DNA of 64,000 nt from Ceratodon purpureus (GCA_014871385.1 CM026426.1:59434084-59498083); one strand, 5' to 3'; positions 47,600 to 58,466 are shown, counted from the stretch's first letter. The notes: generated by a model from the letters alone, not told the origin. Numbers and translations: made by a program.

Positions 47600-48402
47600 G
47601 AAATAGTGACTGACATCCATGAACTCTGAACCCTGGAAACCCTAAACCCTAAACCTTGAAACCTTAAACTCTAAAGTACATGGTATATTTTTAATTTCAA
47701 ATTTAAGAAAAATAAAATACCAAAATGAATAGTCCTCTCTGACAATAGAAATAAAATGGTTAGCAATTAAATATTCGTCACAAATTGAAAGTTCCAATCA
47801 TTGTACATAAAAATCCCTTCTTATCTAGATAATAAACAAGATTGTGCCTCCATGGCCACAATTTTGTATCATATTTCTCCGCTCTTCTTCCCTACCCTTT
47901 TTTATTCATTTTTTTAATCTTCGTAGTATATTCATTTCTCATTTTTAGTTACTAGCCATATATTTATTTTATCTAAATAATTATGTCTTGTACTTTTTTG
48001 AAGTTGTAGCATATTAAGTGTGCATATACAAAAACAAAGTAAACTACATTGTATAAATAAAAGTTTCAAACATTGGACACAAATCTCCTCTAGTATGCAT
48101 TTACAAAACAGTAAACCACATAATTTGTATAATTAATAGTTTCAAACATTCAACACAAATTTCTCGTCTCATGCTTGTAAACACATGTCTACGACCAACT
48201 TGCTTGGGCACCCATGTCTACGACCAAATTGTTTAGAGATGAGTTTTTGATGTTTTTTGATTTTTGAATCGTTTATTTATTAATATCTTTCTCGTACATA
48301 TTATAAAGTCCTGTTTTAATTTACCAGCCATATATTTATTTTATGTAAATAATTATGTCCACAACTTTCTCGAAGTTGTAGTATATTTATCAATATGCAC
48401 AA

Positions 48403-48465
<63 letters not shown>

Positions 48466-49350
48466 ACTACATTGTCTTATTAATTAAATATGTTAAAATA
48501 TTAGTTACTAATATTTATTTATTTGATTCATAATTCTTCTTCCAGAAGATGCGATGCTTTTTTTCAAATTATGCGTCTTTGTGGAGATATTCACTTATAT
48601 ATTTATTTACCTTGATTTATTTATTTGTCACGATTTCTGTATTTTTATGTCTAATGCTTCTTCTTGAAGATGCGTTGAAGAAGATTTATTCATCTCGATT
48701 TTATTCTTCATGCGTTATGTTTCTTCCTAAAGATGCTCCATTATTTTTTTAACCCTCTTAATAAATATAATATAAGTGATTGTTCCATTTTTCAATGCGC
48801 TATTATGATATGGGCAGGTCATTTTCCTCAAGTTTCTCAAATGCTATAATTTCACAAATTCACAAATAAAAGAGAGATATATAGTTTTTTCATCTTTTAT
48901 TTTTTTAGGGTTTTCTTTATGAAACCCTTCTTCTTCCCCGTTTTCCTTCACCTTTCTTTTATTGTTTTATTAAAAAGCAACCCATGATACTTATAGATAG
49001 ATAGTAGATAGTAATACCGTTGTTAGATTCCCAACTCCCGTTAGATGCACCCTTTAGTAAAAGGCATAATTTTACAAAAAATAGTAGACCACATTGTATA
49101 ATTTAATAATTTCAATCATTCAACACAAATCCCTTTTTCATGCATTTAATAAAAATACATTGAACGGACCCATGTATACGAGCTAATTGTTTAGAAACCT
49201 ACCAAGTTCAATGTTTTGAGATTTTTTCATAGTTTATTTATTAAATTATCTTTCTATATAAAAGGTATTTTTTTGAATTTACTAACTATAAATTAATATC
49301 TTTCTTATTCTGTTAATTATGTAAATTCATATTAACCTTCGTAGATATTT
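47600..49350. repeat. AT-rich region with diverged repeats and telomere-like patch
   Basis: CCCTAAACCCTAAACC lies at about 47640. A roughly 100-bp phrase (ACCACATTGTATAAT...TTTCAA-CATTCAACACAAAT) recurs at about 47780, 48045, 48120 and 49090. A pure run of 59 A lies at 48406-48464. No gene is seen. Confidence 0.55.
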
Positions 49351-49559
49351 AGGTCCTTTAATTTCTGGAAGCTGGCTTTTGTTAACCATATACAGTGTAG
49401 TATTTACCTTCATTAATTATTGGAATCTATATATCAAACTTCTAGACAGCTCTCAAACTACTAGACAGCTCTTCATTCACATCAAACTAGTAGTCAGCAC
49501 TCAATGAATAGCCGCCATAGTTAGAATTCTAATTATTCCAGAGCTTCTGACATTTCAAA

Positions 49560-49801
49560 CGCGTTCATCTTCCCAAACCCGGTTTCTTGATTTCCCGCGA
49601 CTCCTCGGAGACTTGCGCTTAGGTTTCCTTCGTGTTCTGTACGCAGTCACTGTTTTAGCCCTAGCATATGTGTTTTTCTGCTGAATTTTCGCGATCGTCC
49701 CGTGCTTGTAGCCTTTTGTCTTCCGGTTCTTAAACCTTTACTTTCGCCGTCTCCTGCGCCTTTGTTGTCGCGATTTCTACCCTTTCTACATTGGCACGCA
49801 G
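49560..49801 (+). promoter_or_regulatory. Leader exon/promoter region of gene B
   Basis: Composition becomes GC-richer and the stretch ends in a good donor, CACGCAG/GTAAGC, at 49802. The placement mirrors the leader of gene A. An ATG-containing short exon follows at 50326-50370 (MSSQVKATHK), spliced to the exon at 51019. Confidence 0.4.
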
Positions 49802-50601
49802 GTAAGCAATGCTGTTCCGATGAATTTTGTTCCTTATCCGCTCAATGCTTTGTGGTCTCAAGATCGTTCTTGTCATTGTCTTAGTCTTAAATTTTGTGAG
49901 TTCCTTTCAGTGTATATTTCTGCATCCAACTTAATTTTTGTTCCCCAACATGCTTGTATAGAGTTACTTTGTCTTTGAATCCGTTGTGGTGCGAGTATGG
50001 CCGGTGTGGTTTAACGTCGGTGGATGGTGTTGCGCCGGTACATAGCTGCATCCCTCGGAAAGAGTGCAACGCTTTGACTTCAGGTAAACTACTTGATACG
50101 ACACTATCCCGCAAAAGCTGCCCTTTCGTTCACTTTCATCCTTTCTATGTAGCTTAGCCTTCGCTGAAGGTTTCTTTATGGTAGAGAATGGCGAGCAAAT
50201 GGATGGACGTTGATGTTATTTTTGGTGTCACACTATTGCAAAATTGAATTCGGGTTTTCACAGTGGTTGCCTTAACGATTCTGCTCTACTCTCATGTTTA
50301 CAGAATTGGAAATTGAGCAACGTCAGTATGTCTTCGCAAGTAAAAGCAACGCATAAGGCTCTTGACAAGTAAGTATTCACTGAATTTTCCAACTCTATGC
50401 ATTAGAGGTTTGTGATCTTTGTTTGAATCCAATAAACCAGTGATACAATTCATTCAGAATTGGACACATTTTATTTTTGTTGTCAAATGTTTCAACAATC
50501 GCTCAATTTTGGAATTCCTTATATGTACGGCAGTAATGATTACATCATACAGAGAAAAACGATCCTTATTAGATGCCCCAATAAGTATTCGAGCAGAGAG
50601 A

Positions 50602-50969
50602 GATCGTAGGATCCTACGATCTCCGAGTTGAGCACCGTTTATTTCCGAAGAGCATTCTGAGGGTCGTAGGATCCTACGATCTCTTCTCGAGCTCCCCCTT
50701 CAATTTGGAAACCTTTAAGAGATCGTAGGATCCTATGATCCTTGGAATAAGCAAACTTAAGCGCAAGTGAAGTTGGAGATCGTAGGATCCTACGATCTCT
50801 CAATGATTACGGAAAGATGACCGTGGCTCATCGAAAGATCGTAGGATCCTACGATCTCAAAGGGAAGTGGTTTTCCGAGCGGCGCATTAGAATGATCGTA
50901 GGATCCTACGATCTAAGACAAACGTGTTGTAGTTTCAAACGAGAATGGGGATCGTAGGATCCTACGATC
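50602..50969. repeat. CRISPR-like periodic array of seven B-family palindromes
   Basis: Copies start at 50602, 50662, 50721, 50778, 50837, 50894 and 50950, so spacing is 56-60 bp. The 20-bp repeat is perfect in most copies, and the 36-40 bp spacers are all different from each other. It fills the intron before the main coding exon of gene B. There are no cas genes, and this is not a CRISPR locus. Confidence 0.93.
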
Positions 50970-51018
50970 TCAAATGAAGAATGAACGAGATCTAATAATT
51001 TTGTTCTGTTTGATGCAG

Positions 51019-52369
51019 GGATAACTTAGAAAATCTCGAGCACGTTAACTGCGACTGGTAACCAATGGTTTTGGCGGATGCTGTTTCCGCGGCGATGGTG
51101 AAATCTCCCATGTCTATCAACGTCGACCCTGAACCAACCGCGTGGTTTGTCGCTGATAAAATTGTCGAGCGGGGCCTTTATTGGCATCTCGAACCCGAGA
51201 CGGAGCAAGTTCTGATTGCGCCAGGTACGGCAATCACGGATGACAGCGCACCTAGCAGAGACACTTTTAAGCTACCCACGAAATACTTGGAGGTACTGGA
51301 AATGGCCAAGCTCGACGATCGGCTAATTGTATTAGTAATTTTGAAGTATGTTGCGAGCGTAAACTATAGTCACACATACGCCCTGGTTGTTATGAAGGAC
51401 GCTCTGATGCCGAAGCTAACTGACTCTGTGAAAGACCATGGCTTCGTGATCTCGAAGCTTCATTTACCAGTTCAGAGGATTCTCCAATGCTGGACAGAGC
51501 TGAAGGCAAATCGTGATAAATACAATAGGGAACGTAAGAAGAAAGTTCCGCCCTCGCCCTTGAAAATGAAGAGGGGTTCTTCTCTTAGAGTAGTAGATGA
51601 GCCTCCAGCGAAGAAACCATCTCAGCGCAAGAAGTCTGACCCCAAGGTAGAAGAGATGACCCTCGCAAAGGTGGTCAACATGACGAGCAAGACAGTGGCC
51701 GGGAAATCAGCAAAGGAGCTGCAGCAAGTGAGGGCTCTTTACGAGAAGGAGTTCACCAAGCTACACATCTTTGGGAAGTGGCCCATCAAAAAATCTGAAC
51801 GAAGTCAGGATGACTTGCTAGTCAACATTGACAAGTTCCACCGAGCTCCAACGGGTACCATTGTGTATCGGAATTTGGAGCTTAAACGAGTGAATCAGCT
51901 GATGGACCAGATACGGGCAATGCTGTTTCAGCCTTCACTCCAGCACCTCTACGTGATGCCAGTCAAGGGCGAACCGCCAATTCGCAAGGAGGACTTCAGG
52001 GATGTGCCTACGGAGACTTACGAGTATTTTGATCACAAACTGACCTGGAGTGACATTAATGAGAGAACACACTTCATCATTATAGGCGGGCAACACTGTG
52101 TTGCCGCACACAGAGCCCTCATCGCCGAGGGTGGATTAAGTGAGGAGGATAGGAGAGATGCACGAAGTTTTATCGTCACTGTGGTCTGAACCAAAAAAGA
52201 GGAGTGGAATCTACTCATTTATTATTGCCGGGTCCTGAATCAGGACCTTGCCGGTGTGCAATGAGAGGGGAACTACCTTACTCTTCTGGGACTTGCCCGC
52301 ACAAGTTGGAGAGAGGCTGGATTGCCAGCACCATCATTAACGGGTCTTGCGCACTCACCAGCTTACAAG
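51019..52369 (+). pseudogene. Gene B exon: ParB/Srx-like domain
   Basis: Homologue of gene A exon 1. The exon begins after TGATGCAG; a TAA at 51059 precedes ATG 51065, so translation from the upstream ATG at 50326 would stop there. From 51065: an N-terminal region of unknown fold, a basic stretch (residues about 160-200), then the ParB-like core with IIIGGQHCVAAHRAL around residue 342. TGA codons at 52187 and 52262 both fall where Trp is expected from gene A. The frame otherwise continues to the donor at 52370. The N-terminal 200 residues are strongly diverged from gene A. Confidence 0.7.
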
Positions 52370-52439
52370 GTATGCCAACATTGCATTACAGTTTTGTTAA
52401 TGATTTCGAGATGTTAAATGTATCCTCCACGTTCTTCCG

Positions 52440-52700
52440 GATTGTAGGATCCTACGATCTCTGAGTTCAGCAGTGTTTGTTTCCAACAAGCATTCCAGAG
52501 ATCGTAGGATCCTACGATCCTCGGAATGCTGGTATATGAAGCGCCACTGAACTTGGAGATCGTAGGATCCTACTATCTCTTGATGCATGAAGATTGAAGA
52601 GCGGGGCTCATTTGGAGATCGGAAGATCCCACATCAATTCGAATTTGGATCCCAGCATGTAAATTACTTTACTCACTCGATGTAACTTTCGTCGTAGGAT
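52440..52700. repeat. B-family palindrome array in the next gene B intron
   Basis: Copies at 52440, 52500, 52558, and degenerate at 52617 and about 52690. Several spacers are recognisable diverged copies, in the same order, of spacers in the array at 50602-50969 (for example CTGAGTTCAGCA against CCGAGTTGAGCA). Confidence 0.88.
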
Positions 52701-52774
52701 ACTACGACCCCAACTACACATTTATCATCAATCTGTGCATTCATTGTTCTAAATGATTATTTGGATGCACGCAG

Positions 52775-54229
52775 AGTTGGTCCAACTAACTGCCCGCTCT
52801 GTTCTCCAACTCCGACTCCATGTCTATTGAAGATGGCAACACTGGCATACCCAAATATCCTCTGCTCTTTGTAGATGAGCAGATTTACAGAAAGTGGTGT
52901 GGTATTCAAGACAATTGGGTAAATGGTTTGCTTCATGATGCGTTTGGACAGTATTCCACCTTCGTCGCAGGTGTGGATGAGGACGATAACAACGACGGGG
53001 ACGGAGGGATAGGAAGTAGTAAGAAGGAGCGCCTGAAGCAGAAGAGATATCAGGTGCGAGCACTGAAGCAGACTAACTTAATGCCGCTTTATTCCATGCG
53101 AGATATTGACATCATAAAGGTTACGGAGCTGGTGTTACAAAAGAAAGTGTCTGTGAAGTCCACAAAGTCCACCAAGAAACAACCCGTTCTTCCGGGCCTG
53201 AATGAGGCGTGTCATTTGGAGAAGAAGCGCAGGCTCATCAAGAACGAGTTCATGCACTACTTCAAGAAAAAGGAACTAAGGTGTAAGACAATGCGAGCAG
53301 ACTCGTACACCGATACAGAGTATGATACCGCTGCGCTGAAGTACAATGTAACCGAGGCCACCATAGACACGTGGTACGAGAAGCTAAGCAAGGATGTTAA
53401 TGGAGAGCGTTTTTTTAGGCTGCGGTCTTCGGCATTGTATCCATCCAACAAGGAATCAGATTTTTCGACTCTTCTCGGGATGTTATTTGAGCACCAGAGA
53501 AAGGACAAAGGCGACCGGGTTCAGGACGTGCCAGCAACGTCAGGACCGTCCGTGGCATCGATGTACAAGTGCCTCAAAATGAGCAGGAAAAACGGGGATC
53601 TCGCTACAGTTCTTGATCCAAAAAATGGCGAGATTGTTTCCTGGATGAAGGCGAATGCTCGGATTACCATAGTCTTCTGCTTCTTGAACCGACTCGAGAA
53701 GGGGAAGCCTAACTTCTCGATCATGGATCACGTGTTGCGTTCTCTTCGGGCAATGGAGATCCACGATCAAGCGCAGTTCAGGAGGGCATGTTATTCGGGG
53801 GTCTTCATCACAGATCGGGCAGGACTGGTTGACGTTGCCAACGCTATAGAGGAGAGAGGCTCCTGGGTCAATCAAATTCGGCCGTGGCTCCATACCCCCA
53901 CTCTTTACATTACACAGGGAAAGGAGGGATTTATCACTCCGACGACCCCTGAACCTACACTCCCCCTGTACTTCAATTTTGTGTATGGAAACGACTTCGA
54001 TCAGAGGACGCCTGATTCTATTTGCTTCCAAGCAGCTTACGATATAGACATGCCCTTCTACCAGGTTGTATCTGCAGCTGATTTCAAGGATCCCCGGACA
54101 CAATGGGCACAAGATGGTTATGCTAACTTCAACATCGATGCAGTTACACACATTCTTGGCACCCTGGGAGCACCTAACAACATTCTGGTCAACATTGGAG
54201 GCGGTCCGTTGATCACTTGGATTGGCTTG
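52775..54229 (+). pseudogene. Gene B exon: methyltransferase-like region
   Basis: Follows the acceptor GCACGCAG. A TAA at 52787 lies near its start, then 470 codons are open. It corresponds in position and length to gene A exon 2 but is only weakly similar. An acidic Asp-rich insert is followed by basic and helical stretches, and near the end LVNIGGGPLITW sits where a motif I (FxGxG) strand-loop is expected. No DPPY-like motif is clear. I infer a degenerate methyltransferase fold because gene A, which keeps more of the pattern, is collinear. Confidence 0.5.
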
Positions 54230-54236
54230 GTAAGAG

Positions 54237-54540
54237 GATCGTAGGATCCTACGATCTCATCCCCTGCAACCCGTTCTGCTTGTCATATTCTCCTCTTTTT
54301 ATTATAGTTACATCATCGCCTACCTAGTTGGGATCCTAGAATCCCACAACGATAACTACTTTCAGTGATTAAAGCAAATTACAAATTGAAGTTAGCGTTC
54401 GAATTATCGTAGGATCCTACGATCTCTAAATGAGTTCCGCCCTTCAACCTTCATGCATTGGGAGATTGTAGGATCCTACGATCTCCAAGTTCATTGCCGT
54501 TTCACATTGAGCAGTATGAGGATCATAGGATCCTACGATC
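54237..54540. repeat. B-family palindromes in the following intron
   Basis: Copies at 54237-54256 (seven bases inside the donor), 54405, 54464 and 54521. The last three are spaced 59 and 57 bp. A decayed copy lies near 54331. Confidence 0.88.
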
Positions 54541-54651
54541 TCGTTCCCTAAATCCTTTTTGCTTTCAATGTCTTATTCCATTTATTGTCGTAATTTTATC
54601 ACCTACGGGCTTCTCGTATTCACTCTTCCACCTTACTTTCTGTTGTTACAG

Positions 54652-55062
54652 ACAAGAGGCGCGCAAGTCCTCGAAATCGTGTTCAACGAGAATAAAGTGG
54701 AGAAAGCGACAAAAACGGCAAGTGATATTCTCGAAAGTGCGAAAACGCTCGCCATAACTGTACCTACTATGGAGGCTCTGACAATGAGGGAGAAATCGAA
54801 GAGGGGTGCCAATTCCCGGCAAAAACGTCCGATTGAGCTTTCCGACGACGAGGAGGAAGAAGAGGGAGAGGAGGAAGAAGAGGAAGAAGAGGATGAGCAT
54901 GATGAACGGCGGGAAGAAGAGGAGGGTTTGCACCTCCGTGGAGGAGGTGCTCGCAAGGGACTGAACATGGAAGGATCTTCTCAATATCAGTATGGCTCAA
55001 ACAGTCTCGGCGTACCTCGGACCGACGATGTCGAAGAAGAGATTTATGAAAATCTTTTCCCA
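54652..55062 (+). pseudogene. Gene B exon: end of methyltransferase-like domain and acidic linker
   Basis: In phase 0 from the preceding exon. It continues the strand after motif I (GAQVLEIVFNENKVEKA), then has a run of more than 30 Glu/Asp-rich residues and a short tail. This is collinear with the acidic linker of gene A exon 3. Donor GTATGATG at 55063. Confidence 0.6.
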
Positions 55063-55221
55063 GTATGATGCAGTTCCCGACTTCTGTAGTAGTAATCAGA
55101 TGTGGTGTTTGACACATGGTACAGAACTAACTAGATCAATGTCACTATTGTGGAACGAACCATGCAATGTGTCATTGTTCAACATTTTGTGTATTTATTT
55201 CCGTTACTGATTGCTTTGCAG

Positions 55222-55840
55222 GTTAACCCTCCCAACAACCCGCCATCTCGAGGTGGATGCCTTACGAGATCCGCTTTCACGCCGGAGTCCCCCCCTTCGA
55301 AGGAACTTTCCCGAAGTGAACGCGGGATTTACTCTTCCACTAGTCTAGCTCAAGGGAAACACCAGGGGGGTACTAGTTCAAGTGCACAGAAAGGTTTCCA
55401 TGGCAATTCTGGCCCTCCTGGACAAGATGCTGAAATGCCGTCAGCGGTAGACGCTGTCGTGTCTACACCTCCTTTTGGCATTACATCTTCTTTGCCAGTC
55501 CATCTTCCATGGACTAAACCGTCTCCAATGCAGATCGATACCGACTTATTTACGTCCGCAAGTCATGCCCAAGGGTCCGAAGGTGATTTGCAACAGCAAA
55601 ATGTCGCGGATACGCTGGCCGAGATGCAGGACGATCCGGATCCATACGCTCTTCCTTCTGTGCCTAGCGACTTAGCAAAGGACAAAGAGGTAATTGCTGG
55701 TGTCTTCGAAGAAGCCCACGAAGCGGGGTTGCGGCCTTTCAGCCCTCTTAGATCGGACCCCTTCACAGTTTCCCAGGATTACCGGTCGAAGTCTAGCTCC
55801 CGGGATGTGCAGCCTGCGAATAAGAGAACTCCCACAGAAG
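55222..55840 (+). pseudogene. Gene B exon: Ser/Pro-rich linker
   Basis: Phase 0 in, phase 1 out, fully open. Pro/Ser-rich and probably disordered. It corresponds to the linker exons of gene A. No domain recognised. Confidence 0.55.
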
Positions 55841-55907
55841 GTATTTCCCACCACTTTTCTTAGCGGAATCTGAGTAATCCGTTTTAGGCATTTTCTATGG
55901 ACATTAG

Positions 55908-56072
55908 GATCGTAGGATCCTACGATCGAGAAGGGAAAATTTCATCCTTATTTCATCTCATTGCATATCGTAGGATCCTACGATCTCTCAAAAGGATCGT
56001 AGGATCCTACGATCTCTTTTTTGGTTTGTCAAAATGTGACATCCTCTTTCAGGATTGTAAGATCCTACGATC
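55908..56072. repeat. Four B-family palindromes in an intron
   Basis: Copies at 55908, 55966, 55995 and 56053. Two have single changes. Spacing is 58, 29 and 58 bp, so one interval is half the usual period. Confidence 0.88.
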
Positions 56073-56122
56073 CATACGCTCGTCTCAGTGTTCTAACAAA
56101 AATGTCTTCTTTTGATCTCAAG

Positions 56123-56206
56123 GGTTAAAGTCTTCGACGTCTATGCAAAGCAAGAGGAATGTACCAATTGTTCCAATGAAAAAGGGATCTGCATCATCTA
56201 GAGAAG
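56123..56206 (+). pseudogene. Gene B short linker exon
   Basis: 84 bp, phase 1 to phase 1, basic and Ser-rich. Flanked by TCAAG and GTAATT splice sites. Confidence 0.45.
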
Positions 56207-56290
56207 GTAATTCTCGCCACACTATTTGATTTTACATGACATGTGTTCTGCAAGGATGATTCTTATTAACGATTTGGCTGTCTTTTGCAG

Positions 56291-56946
56291 GCAAACAAAA
56301 TGCCTCCACAAAGTCAATCGGGACTAGTGTCAAGAAGGTAAGGCAACCTTGGTACACTATTGTGGTGGACTTGAATGGTTTCCTTGTATTGCGAGGCGGC
56401 AAAAAGGGTCAAGAAACCAAAGTTAGGCCTGACGCAGGAAAGTTCATGGAGCTGTTAGCAGAGAAGGCTAACGTCGTGGTATGGAGTTGTATGATCAAAA
56501 AGAATGTGGATAGGATTGTAGCGAAGGTTTTAGAAGGGTCAAAACTTAAGCCGGAGCTGCTAACAGTGCTAACGCAGACCGAAGCTACCAAGTCCAGTTA
56601 CCGAAACGAGGAAAACCCAGACAAGCAATTCATCCTTAAGGACCTTGAGGTTGTCTAGGATAAGCTTGAGCATGTTGACCTAAGCCGAACATTGCTCATT
56701 GACAACAGCTGGTACAAGAATCTTCTCAATGATTACCATGATGCAATCTACCCCATTCCGTGGACGGGGTTGCCTAGGGACAAGTTCCTCATGTCCACTC
56801 TGCTTCCTTGGCTGGAAACTATGTTCAAATTTGGCCAGACTGTCCAGAAATATGTCCGTAACAAATACCTTGAGCCCGGATTCAAGGACTGTAGGAAGGA
56901 CTTCAATAGTAACCTGGCTTTACAAATTCGGGATGGATGTCAATAG
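56291..56946 (+). pseudogene. Gene B exon: FCP1/NIF-like HAD domain
   Basis: Acceptor TTTTGCAG, in phase. VVDLNGFL is the motif I equivalent (second Asp replaced by Asn, as in gene A). VVVWSC and LLIDNSW follow, the latter where gene A has LIDDSP. A TAG at 56656-56658 splits the frame, which ends at TAG 56944. LLPWLETMFK aligns with the part of gene A split by retrotransposon I. With Asp lost from both key motifs and a stop present, phosphatase activity is unlikely. Confidence 0.75.
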
Positions 56947-57539
56947 GATAGTCATCATCTTGGATAATCACCCCACAAAATTAGTGTTAGGGGCGTCTTG
57001 TATACTTTGTAAAGTTTTGTTTCATTCCTTTCAAGGACGCACATAGTAATGAGGATATAGTTCTCGTAGTGAAGGCTAAATACCGGTGAACAAGGTGGGT
57101 TTCAGTTTTTGAAGCACTTAACTGTGAGCGATTCACTAGTTACTTCAATATTTGTATTGAGTTGCACACATTTTAAAATTTCTTATCTACATAAACTTCT
57201 AGGATATACCTCAACTTTTTGAATCCAAGTGTAACAACATTCTATCCATAGGTTGTGTGAACAGTATTTTGTTCACTACGAGGAGAGAGCAAATTGTAAT
57301 ATGATTGTAGGATTAGACCACGCACATTGAGGAGGGCTGTGTTGTAACCCCCAATTTTACAGTAGTTCTGCGGTCAAGGAGTGATGCATAGGAGCTATGG
57401 TCTAGACGTGAATTAGGGACCTTCCGGATATGGAAAAATCCAATTATCCACATCATAGGATCCAGCGATGACCATGGATAAATTAGCACGCCGATTATGG
57501 TTTCCATGCTTTTGCGATCATTGTTTTTATTTCGGAATC

Positions 57540-58018
57540 GTAGGATCCTACGATCCATTATGTTGGTTATAATATTTGGCGGTGCTTTATGTCCGCAGCA
57601 AGGAGACGTTTTGAGGAAGGTTATGGTGCTATCTGTTAACGGATTGCTTTGTTTTGAGCAATATATCAAGTGCACCCCTCGTCGCTTCAATCTGAGGAAC
57701 ATTATGGCTCGTCCCGGTCTTCTGGAATTCTTCAGGATACTTCTCAACAACTTCAAAGTTGGAATATGGTCCTCCATGGCCCCTGCAAGACTAAGTAAGG
57801 TTATTCGATATCTCCTACCCGATGAGATTAGATTGAGGTTGCTCTTCTGTAATGGACGAAACAAGTGTTCCAAGCCGCATTTGTATCCTTTTTGTGACAA
57901 AGAGCTATCCAGACTCGTAACGGACGAGAAGACGAAGCACTTCTGTTGTCCAGACAAAATTCTGATGGTTGATGACCAGCCAATGAGGCATGTTTTCAAT
58001 GGAGACCTGGCGTGCTAA
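57540..58018 (+). pseudogene. Second FCP1-like domain copy of unit B
   Basis: MVLSVNGLLC, ARPGLLEFF, VGIWSSM, LFCNG and KILMVDDQP follow in the order of the FCP1-like fold. Both motif I Asp residues are gone (S-V-N). A B-family palindrome at 57536-57555 lies at its upstream edge. It is partial: no equivalent of the C-terminal 60 residues is seen before the TAA. It could be a tandem duplicate of the gene B domain. Confidence 0.6.
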
Positions 58019-58430
58019 TTTCCAACTCCGTGGAGTGGTGAAATGACGTTACCCAATGCAGCAAACGTAATTCCTGACGTAGCAACAGCGTTGCTTCCGT
58101 TTATTCTGCCGCTAAAGTATTCCGCCTCGGTAAAGGAATATCTGTGTAGAAATTAGAAGGATGGAAAGTTTAAGCATAGACTGATTGAGAGGTGGCACAT
58201 TGAAAGAGTGCTACGTAGTGATGGTGGATCGTAGGATCCCACTGCACCGTCTGTATACAAACATACCTTTCAATAAATATATATTAAGCTCAATTTGTGC
58301 AACATTGTCTGAACTTCGGCTGAAAACCAGTATATAGTGCATTTTTGTGATACTGCCCACGCCATCATGGTGTGATCCCACGGTCTTATAATCATGCAAA
58401 AAGTGTACTCGAGGTCCGGTATTTACCTTT

Positions 58431-58458
58431 AAGTCCGGATTTACTTAAATGTGGCATA
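58431..58458 (-). repeat. Right terminal inverted repeat of unit B (28 bp)
   Basis: Perfect inverse of 28852-28879. The outermost palindromes lie at 58227-58240 on this side and 28930-28949 on the other. Confidence 0.9.
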
Positions 58459-58466
58459 TGTCCATT
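58459..58466. repeat. Candidate target-site duplication of unit B, right
   Basis: TGTCCATT, partner of TGTCCATG at 28844-28851. Confidence 0.8.

Larger units (their letters stand above)
28852..58458. mobile_element. Unit B: giant TIR-flanked transposon with ParB-MTase-FCP1 and transposase-like genes
   Basis: 29.6 kb bounded by perfect 28-bp inverted repeats and 7-8 bp direct repeats, inserted in the gag zinc-knuckle region of Ty3 III. Joining the flanks and keeping one duplication copy gives an in-frame C-x2-C-x2-H-x4-C knuckle that runs into the next one, so this is a genuine empty site. Without retrotransposon II and the CACTA element the unit is about 18 kb. It contains a minus-strand transposase-like gene and a plus-strand ParB-methyltransferase-FCP1-like gene, both decayed. 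About 35 copies of the palindrome GATCGTAGGATCCTACGATC lie between 28930 and 58240 and none outside. I do not recognise the superfamily; an 8-bp duplication would be shared with hAT, P and KDZ types. Confidence 0.85.

Noticed and set aside
50602-50969. A CRISPR array
   Set aside because: Period and repeat look similar, but the repeat is a perfect palindrome, spacers are duplicated between introns, the setting is plant introns, and no cas gene exists.
54633-55117. Minus-strand Ser/Pro-rich ORFs
   Set aside because: They are the antisense of the Glu-rich linker exon of gene B.
44236-58018. Short ORFs ending or starting in VGSYD, DRRILRS or similar
   Set aside because: These peptides are translations of the B-family palindrome in various frames, not conserved protein motifs.
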